Assembly: GCF_018449545.1 (NCBI RefSeq)
Contig: NZ_JAAVUR010000007.1
Location: forward strand, 62,001 to 126,000
Source of the DNA: Granulicella sp. dw_53
GTDB lineage: Bacteria; Acidobacteriota; Terriglobia; Terriglobales; Acidobacteriaceae
Direction: 5' to 3'
DNA length: 64,000 nt
Positions 9,052 to 17,666 of the stretch are shown here, piece by piece (the stretch's first letter is position 1; each line of letters opens with the position of its first letter). Position numbers and translations under genes: made by a program. The notes beneath the pieces were generated by a model that had not been told where the DNA came from, made no database searches, and saw nothing but the letters and a program-made list of their open reading frames with translations.

Positions 9052-11141
9052 TGATCGGGGCCGCATCTCGAAGGACATTTCTGGAGAGCACGATCTTTTT
9101 GATGCTGTGCGCCTTTCTGCTCGGATACACTCTCCCTCGGGCCTGGAGAACTTTAAATACGGATTTTCCAAACTACTATCTCGCAGCAAGTATTGCGCGC
9201 GAAGGGACTGATCCTTCTCGGGCTTACGAGTGGATCTGGCTGCAACGTGAGAAGGACCACCGCGAGATCGACCAACGCATCGTAGGGCTCGTTCCGATTA
9301 CTCCGTTTTCTACATTGGTCATGTGGCCTATCGCGTCCCTGAGACCTCTTGCCGCGAAGCATATATGGACTATCTTTAATCTCCTGCTCCTCCCTTTAAT
9401 TGCGCTGTTATTGCGACGAATAACTCCTCTATCTTTATTGCAGATAGGAATATTGATTCTGGTGAGTTTCTCGCTGCACCGCAATCTACTTTACGGGCAG
9501 TATTACATCCTCTTACTTGCTATCTTGACCGCGGCATGTTGGGCGGCACAGCGTGGATATTCTTGGATTGCGGGTGCCCTTGTCGGTCTGGGTGCTGCTG
9601 TAAAAATTTTCCCAGTTCTTTTTGTTCTCTACTTCCTGCGGAAAAAAGACTGGAAATCACTGTGTGCCTGCCTTTTGGCGATTGTTGCTTCCTTGGTGAT
9701 CTCAATTTCCGTCTTTGGGTGGAACTTACACCGCACCTACTTACTTCAGGTCCTTCCCTGGACTCTGCGCGGCGATTGTCTGGATCCTTACAACCTCGCC
9801 AGTTCTTCGATCTCAAGCTTGTTTCATCGCCTCTTCATCTATGAGCCGCAATGGAATCCACATCCGGCGATCCATGCGCCGATACTCTTTGCGATTCTGT
9901 ATCCCTTAGCGCAACTGTTGATACTGGTTCCCATCTTTTGGTGCCTTGACCGCAACGACCGGTCGCCTGCGCGGATCTCGTTGGAGTGGTCCGCCCTCTT
10001 GGTCGCATCGTTGACGATCTCCCCGCTGCCAGCGTCGTACCACTTCACGGTATTCATTTTGCCCATAGCCGTTCTTTTCGGCAAGCTGCTGCAGGAGAAA
10101 AGGTCTGTTGCCGCGATGGCTGTAGCCCTGTTATATCTGGCAATCGGCTATCCCGGGTGGAACACAGCATCGAGCGATGGATGGTCTGCGCTATTACATG
10201 TTCCAAGACTTTATGTGCTAATTCTGATGACGTCTGCTTATTTCTATCTGCTAAAAGGCACACAACATGCTGCAGAGAAACGTAAATACTGGTTAGTCGG
10301 AGGCGCTGCCGTGTATGCACTCAGCGCCCTAATCGGAGTGCGTCATCAGCGCGGTCTCTTCGACGACTACGCCTATCGATTGCCGATGTCACAACAGACT
10401 CTTCTTGTGGCGCAGCCTGTAACAGAGGAAGGATCGATCCGATTCATTACCCTCTCCTCTGATGGATACCACGTAGCGAAGTTAAGCGATGTAGGGCTTC
10501 GCGGCATAGAGAGATCCAAAGATCTATCCACCGATCAACTCGCTTTTGCAGTAGGCCCTGCCGAAACCTGGACTGAGACAGTTTCGAAGAGATCCGTACT
10601 ACAGTCTTCCATCGGCGGTGCCAAGGCCATCGAAGACGCAGAGTCTCCCGCAGTGACGCATGATGGCCTCACGATCGCATTTTTGCGAACGGTAGATGGA
10701 CGGAAACAACTCTTTCTTCGGGACATGAAAGATGGAAACCGACCCGATCGACAGATGACTCGTTCGTCCTTTGGAAATCTTCATGAGGTGGCCTTTCATC
10801 CCAATGGGTCAATATTTTTTTCGGCAACCCCGAACCATGGACGGCCAGGGATATACACAATGGGGGACGATGGACAAATCCATCCTCTCTCTCTCGGGGA
10901 GGCCCGGTATCCTGCAATCTCCCCAGACGGCCACTGGCTCGCTTACAGTAGCTTTCAATCTGGCAATTGGAATCTTTCTCTGCAAGATCTAAGTAACGGT
11001 GCGACTCATCGCATTAGCAAGGTCCCTTGCAATCAGATCCAGCCCGGATGGGAGGCCGATTCAAAGACACTTCTCTACGGGAGCGATTGTGGTCGGGCTC
11101 TTTGGTTTACTGCAATCTCCAGGCGCCGGGTAGTGCAATAG
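9051..11141 (+). CDS. GT87-like membrane glycosyltransferase fused to a TolB/PD40-like beta-propeller
   Basis: A 696-residue fusion. Residues 1 to about 435 are a polytopic membrane region of roughly ten helices resembling GT87 (DUF2029) polyprenol-phosphate-dependent mannosyltransferases, with a short acidic-aromatic loop after the first helix (NTDFPNYYLAASIA) and GAAVKIFPVLFVLYFLRKKDW. After a last helix (GGAAVYALSALIG) residues 440-696 change character and carry four or so PD40/WD-like blades: SPAVTHDGLTIAF, VAFHPNGSIFFSA, YPAISPDGHWLAYSS and QPGWEADSKTLLYG. The propeller probably faces the periplasm, as TolB-like propellers do. A membrane glycosyltransferase with a sensor- or binding-like propeller is unusual. 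There is no frameshift at the junction, so it is a genuine single reading frame. Confidence 0.8.
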   Translation: MIGAASRRTFLESTIFLMLCAFLLGYTLPRAWRTLNTDFPNYYLAASIAREGTDPSRAYEWIWLQREKDHREIDQRIVGLVPITPFSTLVMWPIASLRPLAAKHIWTIFNLLLLPLIALLLRRITPLSLLQIGILILVSFSLHRNLLYGQYYILLLAILTAACWAAQRGYSWIAGALVGLGAAVKIFPVLFVLYFLRKKDWKSLCACLLAIVASLVISISVFGWNLHRTYLLQVLPWTLRGDCLDPYNLASSSISSLFHRLFIYEPQWNPHPAIHAPILFAILYPLAQLLILVPIFWCLDRNDRSPARISLEWSALLVASLTISPLPASYHFTVFILPIAVLFGKLLQEKRSVAAMAVALLYLAIGYPGWNTASSDGWSALLHVPRLYVLILMTSAYFYLLKGTQHAAEKRKYWLVGGAAVYALSALIGVRHQRGLFDDYAYRLPMSQQTLLVAQPVTEEGSIRFITLSSDGYHVAKLSDVGLRGIERSKDLSTDQLAFAVGPAETWTETVSKRSVLQSSIGGAKAIEDAESPAVTHDGLTIAFLRTVDGRKQLFLRDMKDGNRPDRQMTRSSFGNLHEVAFHPNGSIFFSATPNHGRPGIYTMGDDGQIHPLSLGEARYPAISPDGHWLAYSSFQSGNWNLSLQDLSNGATHRISKVPCNQIQPGWEADSKTLLYGSDCGRALWFTAISRRRVVQ

Positions 11142-11157
11142 AGATGGAATATCAAAC

Positions 11158-11355
11158 ATGACGAAACACGGACACTTCGGTGACAACCTGAAAGAGCGGC
11201 CCTACCTACACTTGGCATTGACGGGGCACTCTAGCATTTGCAACCGGGCGGGTCGTGATGTCGTCAAGATCGATGTCGTGCGAGCACTAGATGGTCAGTT
11301 TGTTCTCCTGGTGAAGAGACCGTTCTCGACAGATAGGAAAGAGAGACGCCAATGA
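11158..11355 (+). CDS. Small ORF before the HPr-kinase-like gene, unknown
   Basis: A 65-residue frame beginning 16 bases after the GT87 fusion and ending in an ATGA overlap with the next start (11352). I recognise no family. The protein is hydrophilic with a beta-prone stretch (VVKIDVVRALDGQFVLLV). Small proteins of the PqqD type often accompany HPr-kinase-like genes in peptide-modification and polysaccharide clusters, but no PqqD pattern is visible here. The coupling to the next gene is the only support, together with its place in an otherwise gap-free operon. Confidence 0.4.
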   Translation: MTKHGHFGDNLKERPYLHLALTGHSSICNRAGRDVVKIDVVRALDGQFVLLVKRPFSTDRKERRQ

Positions 11356-12419
11356 CTGACGTTTTTCAGCGCGATTCAAATGCGGGTGCTGTTAAGGAAT
11401 CGATCGGCAACGTATCAATCCGACATAGCGATGACGATCCCATTTTGAGCAGGGTGGCGCTGCCACTTAGCGCAGTCTTCTATCCTTTGGGATTTGCTGT
11501 GGAGATCAGCACGAACACCCAAGTCGTCCTCGATGCAGCAGCGATGAATTGGGGCTCTCTGAGACGCATATATCCAAAGGAAATGCTTAAACTGAAAATC
11601 GTTATCGCACCGGGCGGTTCGGAGGTCTGTCCGCCCGCGCCTGTTATACGGGGGCAACGGCACTTACTTTCGATTGTCGCGGATGCCCATAACCAGGCTA
11701 TCTGCGACCTTCAGGCGGGAGTCGCCTATATGTGGTTGAACGATTCCGCGCTGCACCACCTCGACTATCTCCAACATCACTTTCTTGAAGCTGCCACCCT
11801 TGTTCTTATCTCCGGACTTTATGCGACCCCCCTCCACGCAGCTTGTGTGAGCCTCAACGGTCATGGAATGCTTCTATGCGGAGAGTCCGGTGCCGGTAAA
11901 TCGTCGTTGGCCTATGCCTGCGCGCGAACAGGATGGACCTTTACCTCGGATGACGCGAGCTATCTCTTGCGTAATGGTCTTCGGCCGAAGGCGATCGGAA
12001 ACTCGCGCCAGGTACGTTTTCGTCCTTCTGCGAAAGATTTGTTTCCTGAGCTTCAGGGACGCGGCATTACGCCCCGCCTCGAAGGAAAGCCATCGATTGA
12101 AGTCCCGACCGCTGAATTGCCCCCACTTGTCACAGCGGATGAAGCTACGATCCATTCCATCATCTTCCTCAATCGGCAACAATTTGCCGATGCCGAGTTA
12201 ATCCCGCTCGACAGAAACACCATCTCAGAGCGCTTTCGGAAAGATCTTTATCCAACGGACTATATCCAGACCCTGCAGGTCGAAGCGCTAGAACAGCTAG
12301 CCTCTGCGGCGGCGTTTGAACTCCGTTATTGTGTCCTTGAGGATGCGGTCGAATGTCTTCAAACGTTGGTCAGGAGTACGAGTGACTCCGCCTATATTAC
12401 TGCAAGCAATGCTACTTAG
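11352..12419 (+). CDS. HPr kinase/phosphorylase-like P-loop protein
   Basis: A 355-residue soluble protein whose C-terminal half resembles the HPr kinase fold. The pattern LHAACVSLNGHGMLLCGESG leads into a P-loop (GESGAGKS, residues 177-184), followed by the DD pair of SDDASYLL (about 199-206), both arranged as in HprK-related proteins. The N-terminal 150 residues are not HprK-like. Canonical HprK phosphorylates HPr of the sugar phosphotransferase system; here the gene is the last of an exopolysaccharide operon, so the substrate is more likely something in that pathway, or a small partner. GAGAG lies 6 bases before the start. It stands where a BY-kinase would be expected in a Wzx/Wzy-type cluster, but taking over that role is only conjecture. 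Confidence 0.75.
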   Translation: MTDVFQRDSNAGAVKESIGNVSIRHSDDDPILSRVALPLSAVFYPLGFAVEISTNTQVVLDAAAMNWGSLRRIYPKEMLKLKIVIAPGGSEVCPPAPVIRGQRHLLSIVADAHNQAICDLQAGVAYMWLNDSALHHLDYLQHHFLEAATLVLISGLYATPLHAACVSLNGHGMLLCGESGAGKSSLAYACARTGWTFTSDDASYLLRNGLRPKAIGNSRQVRFRPSAKDLFPELQGRGITPRLEGKPSIEVPTAELPPLVTADEATIHSIIFLNRQQFADAELIPLDRNTISERFRKDLYPTDYIQTLQVEALEQLASAAAFELRYCVLEDAVECLQTLVRSTSDSAYITASNAT

Positions 12420-12499
12420 TGTGAGGGTAGAACTTCGTTAACAGATAAGGTAGTAGCCGAACAAAGAGCCAAATGTTATGCAGAACACGTCCTCCGACG

Positions 12500-12537
12500 A
12501 AATCGGGAGTTTTATTTCGATAGGATTCTCCCGATCC
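12500..12537 (+). other. Inverted repeat after the polysaccharide operon
   Basis: ATCGGGAG and CTCCCGAT face each other across about 18 bases, roughly 80 bases after the stop of the HPr-kinase-like gene. No T tract follows, so it may be a weak or factor-dependent terminator or an operator. The rest of 12420-12627 shows nothing else I can interpret. Confidence 0.35.
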
Positions 12538-12627
12538 CCCTCTATCCGATCCAGATAGGGAGTTGTCACTTGTTTGTCATTTTGGGGCTTCGGTTGAAAA
12601 CAGGCTCCATCCTGAGAGAAACTAGAA

Positions 12628-12655
12628 GGGACGAAGTCCCCTGGGAAGATTTCCC
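12628..12655 (+). promoter_or_regulatory. Two tandem mini-hairpins ahead of the response regulator
   Basis: Two perfect 5-bp stems with three-base loops stand back to back: GGGAC-gaa-GTCCC, two bases, then GGGAA-gat-TTCCC. They end 30 bases before the response-regulator start. In DNA they could be a paired operator; in RNA they would form a small double hairpin in the leader. Function unknown. Confidence 0.4.
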
Positions 12656-12684
12656 ATAACCGTACCCTCGCTGGAGAGATGTCC

Positions 12685-13368
12685 ATGAGCCTGATTCTTG
12701 TTATTGAAGATGACCCACGCATCCAGCGTGCGTTACGCCGACAGTTCACCGCAGAAGGCTACGACGTTCATATTGAGGGTGCAGGACCATCAGGTCTTGC
12801 CGCCTGCAAGAGTATGCGGCCCGCTGCAACCGTGTTGGATCTTATGTTGCCTGGTCTCTCGGGCCGGAGTGTGTGCAAAGAGATCAAGAGCTGGTGCGCC
12901 GATGCTCCGGTAATCGTCTTAAGTGCCGTGACTGAAGTTGCAGACAAGGTGCTGCTTCTTGAGACCGGAGCCGACGATTACATGACGAAGCCCTTCAGTC
13001 CGCGGGAGCTTCTCGCGCGCGTGCAGGCTGCGATTCGTCGTACTCGTAAGAAGGTCGGAGATATTCCGCTCGGCTTCGGGGATGTCGCTGTCGACTTCCT
13101 TAAAATGGAAATCCATAAAGGTGGCGAGCTAGTGCCCCTTACTGCCCACGAATTCAAACTGCTGCGTTTCTTTTTGGACAATCCGGGGCGCGCCATCGCT
13201 CGCGAAGAGTTGCTCAATGACGTATGGGGATTGAACTTTCATCTGACGACGCGTACGGTGGACAATCAGATCTTGAAGCTCCGCCAGAAGCTGGAAGCCG
13301 ATCCGGCAAATCCGGTGCACTTCCGTACGATCCACGGAGTGGGCTATAAGTTCGTGCCGCAGGTTTGA
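12685..13368 (+). CDS. OmpR/PhoB-family response regulator
   Basis: A 227-residue two-component response regulator. The receiver domain has the acidic pair (ED near residues 8-10), the phospho-acceptor Asp52 in VLDLMLPGLSG, and Lys102 in MTKPFSPREL. The C-terminal winged helix carries TAHEFKLLRFFLDNPG, LLNDVWG and TTRTVDNQILKLRQKLE, ending with RTIHGVGYKF, the standard OmpR pattern. I choose ATG 12685 over ATG 12679 because GGAG at 12673 gives 8 bases of spacing to the former and only 2 to the latter. It is 33 bases before the histidine kinase and presumably controls this operon or copper- or envelope-related targets. Confidence 0.94.
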   Translation: MSLILVIEDDPRIQRALRRQFTAEGYDVHIEGAGPSGLAACKSMRPAATVLDLMLPGLSGRSVCKEIKSWCADAPVIVLSAVTEVADKVLLLETGADDYMTKPFSPRELLARVQAAIRRTRKKVGDIPLGFGDVAVDFLKMEIHKGGELVPLTAHEFKLLRFFLDNPGRAIAREELLNDVWGLNFHLTTRTVDNQILKLRQKLEADPANPVHFRTIHGVGYKFVPQV

Positions 13369-13401
13369 GGGGCAGGACCCTCCGGAAGAGATTGTGAAGC
13401 A

Positions 13402-15225
13402 ATGAAACATTGGCGCGTGCGTACGACCTTAATGGTCTCGCTTCTGGTGGCATCGCTCGGGCTCACAGCCACCTGCCTGTTGATCATTCGTGTGAGTGTC
13501 CAGCAGGCGATTCAGACAGATCTTAATTCTGACCTCGAGCATTCGTTAGACACATTTCGAAATATCGCTCGCCAGCGCAACCAGATGTTGGCGCGCGAGG
13601 CGGCCTTGCTCGCCGATCTGCCCAGTCTTAAGGCGCTGATGGCAACACAGGACGCGCAGACGATCGAGGACGGAAGCCGGGAGTTCTGGAAGACCAGCGG
13701 AAGCGACGTGTTTGCCTTGGTAAGTGCCTCTGGCAAGCTCATGACCTATTCCAATCGAGGGGCAATTCTCGACGATGTTCAGGTGACCCGTGGTCTTCAG
13801 GACTGCATGATTGAGCCCGAAACGTCATGCATGGTCGCCTTCGGACGAAGTCTCTATGAGATCTCCATCCAGCCGCTGTACTTCGGCCCTCCGGCGAACG
13901 GCACCAGGCTGGGTTATGTCGTCATTGGCTACGCGATCGACCATCAGGTTGCACTCCAAGTGAGTGAAGCGGCTGCCGCCGACGTATCCTTCTTGGTCGA
14001 TGGCGATGTGTCTGCTTCTACCCTCACTGCAGACCGGTTTGCTGCGTTGAAGGAGCAAAGTCAGTCCCTCGACGCGACGACTGCAGCGCCCCGCAAGATT
14101 CAGCTCAATGGAGAGGTCTACATTGCGGCGGCCTCCTCGCTGCCGCCAGCAGGCCAGGGAACGACGAAGCTCGTAGTGCTCAAATCTTACGATCAAGCCA
14201 GCGAATATTTGCGTCGCGTGAACCGTTGGGTCGTGGCATTAGGGATCGCCGCGTTGCTCATAGGGCTGTTACTAGCCGCCGCGCTCTCTCGCGCTGTAAC
14301 ACGCCCGTTGGAGATGCTCGTCGCGGGTGCACGGGCGTTGGGCCAAGGGGACTTCAACTATCGCCTGAATATTGAGGGCGCTGCGGAGGTTCGAGAGCTG
14401 GCACTGGCCTTCGACCGCATGCGAGGCGAGTTGAAGCGAACGCAGAAAGAGCTCCTTGAGTCCGACCGCCTCGCCACGATCGGCAGAATGGCCAGCTCGG
14501 TATCCCACGACCTTCGGCATCACCTCTCCGCGATCTACGCGAACGCCGAGTTCATGAGTCTCGCTCAGACCGGCAAGGATGAACGCGTAGAGCTTCATCT
14601 CGAGATTAAGGAAGCTGTACAGAGCATGACGGACCTGATCGAGTCCCTGCTTCTCTTCAGCCAGACCGGTCAGGTACTCAACTTACGTTTCGAGTCGGTC
14701 CGGCAGCTTCTGGAACGGGGAATTCATAGCGTCTCTCAACATCCTGATTGTAGGGATGTTGAGATTCAAGCTCCATATCTGGAGTCTGTCGATGCATGGA
14801 TTGACGGAAAAAAATTAGGTCGCGCTTTCTACAATCTGCTGTTGAACGCTTGCCAGGCAGCCAAGAGTGGAACGGAGCCGCCGAGTGTCACCGTCACCCT
14901 CTCCGAGGATGAAGACAAGGTGAGGATCAGCATTCGAGACTCTGGACCAGGAGTTCCGAACTCGATTCGCCGTACCTTATTTCAACCCTTTGTGAGCGCG
15001 GGCAAGGAGAACGGTGTCGGGCTAGGGCTGACGCTGGCTCAGCATGTGGCTCAGGAGCATGGCGGTGAGGTAAAGCTGGAAGAGTCGATTCCGGGCCGAA
15101 CGGTATTCACCATTTTGTTGTATAAACAGGCCTTACAGACATTCGGTGCCCGCCAGGCATCGGCGATCAATGTTATTCAAGAGCAGATAGGCGCTGCCGG
15201 CGTTACCGGATATGATCAGCTATGA
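13402..15225 (+). CDS. Sensor histidine kinase with extracytoplasmic sensor and HAMP domain
   Basis: A 607-residue membrane kinase, partner of the preceding regulator. An N-terminal helix (about 9-30), a periplasmic sensor region to about 275 of the double-CACHE kind (FALVSASGKLMTYS), a second helix (about 277-295), a HAMP domain (about 296-345), then the dimerisation domain with the phospho-acceptor His369 in SSVSHDLRHHL. The ATPase domain has the N box (FYNLLLNACQAAK, Asn478/482), DSGPG (513-517) and GVGLGL (538-543). The H-box reads HDLRHHL rather than the common HDLRNPL. The stop overlaps the next start as ATGA, so kinase and porin-like protein are coupled. Confidence 0.93.
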   Translation: MKHWRVRTTLMVSLLVASLGLTATCLLIIRVSVQQAIQTDLNSDLEHSLDTFRNIARQRNQMLAREAALLADLPSLKALMATQDAQTIEDGSREFWKTSGSDVFALVSASGKLMTYSNRGAILDDVQVTRGLQDCMIEPETSCMVAFGRSLYEISIQPLYFGPPANGTRLGYVVIGYAIDHQVALQVSEAAAADVSFLVDGDVSASTLTADRFAALKEQSQSLDATTAAPRKIQLNGEVYIAAASSLPPAGQGTTKLVVLKSYDQASEYLRRVNRWVVALGIAALLIGLLLAAALSRAVTRPLEMLVAGARALGQGDFNYRLNIEGAAEVRELALAFDRMRGELKRTQKELLESDRLATIGRMASSVSHDLRHHLSAIYANAEFMSLAQTGKDERVELHLEIKEAVQSMTDLIESLLLFSQTGQVLNLRFESVRQLLERGIHSVSQHPDCRDVEIQAPYLESVDAWIDGKKLGRAFYNLLLNACQAAKSGTEPPSVTVTLSEDEDKVRISIRDSGPGVPNSIRRTLFQPFVSAGKENGVGLGLTLAQHVAQEHGGEVKLEESIPGRTVFTILLYKQALQTFGARQASAINVIQEQIGAAGVTGYDQL

Positions 15226-16874
15226 GCGAATTGGCAGATGGCAACCCATTCCATTTGACGAAATTCACTAGCAGACTTCCTTTTATCCTCAACGTTGCAA
15301 GACCCCTTTTAGTTCTGCTCAGCTTTACCACATTGCAGCTTCGACACTGCCTCGCGCAGGCGCCGGTTGATCCTTCCAGCGGAAGCCTCGTGAAGCCGGC
15401 GAACGCTGACGACGGACGCGCCGCTGATATCGAGAACCGTCTCAACGCCGTTACCAATACCTTGAATCAAACCCAACAGTTACTGGAACAGTCGATGCAG
15501 GAGATCCGGAGACTGCGAGGCGAGCTTGAGACATTGCGTTCGCAGGCGTCGACCAAACCTTCGTTCTCCGGAGTCGCGAACCCGGGGACGCTGGGCGCTG
15601 AGCCTGCTTCCGCAGCCAGTAGCAGCGTGTCGACCAAGGAAGACATGGAAGCACTCCATGAAGAGCAGGACGCGCTCCAAGCCGAAATTAAACAGCACGA
15701 ACAGACGAAGGTAGAGACCACCTCGAAGTACCCTGTCCGCATCAGTGGGCTTGTGTTATTCAATGCCTTCTCCAATGCGGGGGTGGTGGACGATGCGGAA
15801 CTACCGGTTCTCGCCTTGCCGCGGAATCCTGGCTCTTCCCACGGAAGTTCGGGCGCCAGCTTGCGACAGACTTTACTGGCTTTAGAAGCGACCGGTCCAA
15901 GGATCGGTGGGGCCCGGAGTGCAGCGGAGGTAAGCATCGATTTCTTTGGCGGAGTTTCGTCCAATACCTATGGCTACAGCAACTCCCAGGGTTCGGTGCG
16001 TATGCGTCAGTCGAAGGTCAGTTTGGATTGGGACAAGACCACCGCGGAGGCAGGCTACACCGTCCCTCTCTTCTCTCCGTTGTCGCCGACTTCCTACACT
16101 ACAGTGGCGCAACCTGCACTCAGCGGCTCCGGAAATCTGTGGATGTGGTCTCCACAGATCCGGGTGGAACAGCGTATTCCGTTGTCCGACAGGAGCAGGG
16201 TTGGACTTGAGGCCGGATTGATCTCACCTCCGTCGCCAAACTACGTCTCGACTCAACTGGATACCCCAGTTGAAGCTTCGCGTCGTCCCGGTTACGAGGG
16301 ACGAGTCTCTTATCGTGTAGACAGTAAGGCAGGCACAGTATCCAGGCCGTTTGTCTTGGGCATTGGAGCTTACTCAGCCAGCCAGTTTTACCATAGCTCC
16401 ACGCAGATTCACTCGTGGGCCGTTACTGCCGATTGGCAGATACCTCTTAGCCAACACCTGGAGCTTAGCGGCGAAGCCTATCGCGGACGCGCTCTCGGCG
16501 GCTTCGGAGGCAGCACCTACAAAGACGTCTTAACTGGGACCGATCCAGTGAGCGGAGCTAACCGTACTGTAGGGCTCGACAGTGTAGGAGGTTGGAGCCA
16601 ACTAAAGGTGCGTTTCACCCCGAGCCTGGAAGCCAACGGAATGTTCGGAATGGATAACGCCTTCGCCAGCAACTTCGACAGTCTGGTTTTATCGACGACC
16701 GACAATCCATTACAGCTTTATGCAAGAAACCAATCTGTGGTTGGTAACCTTATTTTTCGTCCCAAGACTTATCTGATCTTTTCGCCCGAGTATCGACGGA
16801 TCAAGAGTTGGCGCTACACTGGCCCAGCCAATGTAGCCGACATCTTCAGTCTCTCCGCGGGCTTTCAGTTTTGA
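15222..16874 (+). CDS. Outer-membrane porin-like protein with N-terminal coiled coil
   Basis: A 550-residue secreted protein. A hydrophobic segment at about 22-46 (LPFILNVARPLLVLLSFTTL) looks like a signal peptide set behind a short basic lead. A coiled-coil region follows (about 65-105, NRLNAVTNTLNQTQQLLEQS), then from about residue 165 a barrel-like region with alternating polar and aromatic residues and a C-terminal aromatic residue (SLSAGFQF), typical of outer-membrane beta-barrels. This order, coiled coil then barrel, is that of OprO/OprP-like phosphate-type porins and of DcaP-like proteins. Substrate unknown. It is coupled to the kinase and followed 52 bases later by the cupredoxin gene. 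Confidence 0.72.
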   Translation: MSELADGNPFHLTKFTSRLPFILNVARPLLVLLSFTTLQLRHCLAQAPVDPSSGSLVKPANADDGRAADIENRLNAVTNTLNQTQQLLEQSMQEIRRLRGELETLRSQASTKPSFSGVANPGTLGAEPASAASSSVSTKEDMEALHEEQDALQAEIKQHEQTKVETTSKYPVRISGLVLFNAFSNAGVVDDAELPVLALPRNPGSSHGSSGASLRQTLLALEATGPRIGGARSAAEVSIDFFGGVSSNTYGYSNSQGSVRMRQSKVSLDWDKTTAEAGYTVPLFSPLSPTSYTTVAQPALSGSGNLWMWSPQIRVEQRIPLSDRSRVGLEAGLISPPSPNYVSTQLDTPVEASRRPGYEGRVSYRVDSKAGTVSRPFVLGIGAYSASQFYHSSTQIHSWAVTADWQIPLSQHLELSGEAYRGRALGGFGGSTYKDVLTGTDPVSGANRTVGLDSVGGWSQLKVRFTPSLEANGMFGMDNAFASNFDSLVLSTTDNPLQLYARNQSVVGNLIFRPKTYLIFSPEYRRIKSWRYTGPANVADIFSLSAGFQF

Positions 16875-16926
16875 TTCGGGCCGAACTTTCGCCGTTGAGC
16901 GCTCAACGAAGAGCGCGCCGAAGGGA

Positions 16927-17649
16927 ATGATGAAGCTAGTTAGAAACAGTATCGGCTTTGGGCTTATCGCTTTGGCGATGACTGCTCCGGCTTGGTCGCA
17001 GACGGTTGACGTTACTGCCCAGGTCGAGATCAACGGTCAATCGAATCATGCCTCTGCGAAGTCCGCTGCAGCCGGAGACGTCGTCATCTGGCTGACTCCG
17101 ACCAAAAGAAATGTCGCTGCAGTGGCCGTCAAGAGTAGCCAGGGATATACCTTGGTCCAAAAGAATAAGATGTTTACACCTCATCTGCTGGTCGTTCCGA
17201 CTGGCAGCAGCATAGACTTCCCCAACCTCGATCCTTTCTTCCACAATGTTTTCTCTCTCTTCAATGGAAAGAGATTTGATCTAGGTCTCTACGAGGCCCA
17301 TAGCCATCGGGCCGTCGAGTTCGACCGGGACGGCATCTCGTATATCTTCTGCAACATTCATCCCGAGATGGGTGCAGTCGTCATTACGTTGAGCACGCCT
17401 TACTACGGAGTCTCCAAGGCCGACGGGGCTGTGGTGATCCATAACGTTCCCGCCGGCAACTATCAGCTGAATGTGTGGGCGGAGAACGCGTCGAACGATA
17501 CGCTCAACGCGCTTGGCCGATCGATTGACATTGGCCCACAAAATACTCAGCTTGGAGTCCTTTACGTAAAGACGACTCGCGATCTGATGAAGCAACATAA
17601 AAACAAGTTTGGCGAGGAGTATCCGCCAACCGCCAAAGATCCTTACTAG
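16927..17649 (+). CDS. Secreted cupredoxin-like protein with type 1 copper ligands
   Basis: A 240-residue exported protein (signal peptide MMKLVRNSIGFGLIALAMTAPAWSQ split as a basic start and hydrophobic core). The cupredoxin core (about 75-150) has the first ligand His in DPFFHNVFS and the clustered ligands Cys, His and Met in FCNIHPEMGAV (C-x2-H-x2-M), a complete type 1 copper set. The C-terminal part (VVIHNVPAGNYQLNVW) is carboxypeptidase-regulatory-like. Such proteins occur in methylamine-utilisation-like and copper-handling clusters. Being last in an operon with a two-component system and a porin, it probably works in periplasmic electron transfer or copper handling. Its 3' end faces the OPT gene 17 bases away. 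Confidence 0.83.
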   Translation: MMKLVRNSIGFGLIALAMTAPAWSQTVDVTAQVEINGQSNHASAKSAAAGDVVIWLTPTKRNVAAVAVKSSQGYTLVQKNKMFTPHLLVVPTGSSIDFPNLDPFFHNVFSLFNGKRFDLGLYEAHSHRAVEFDRDGISYIFCNIHPEMGAVVITLSTPYYGVSKADGAVVIHNVPAGNYQLNVWAENASNDTLNALGRSIDIGPQNTQLGVLYVKTTRDLMKQHKNKFGEEYPPTAKDPY

Positions 17650-17666
17650 GCTTTCAAGAGTCTGAC

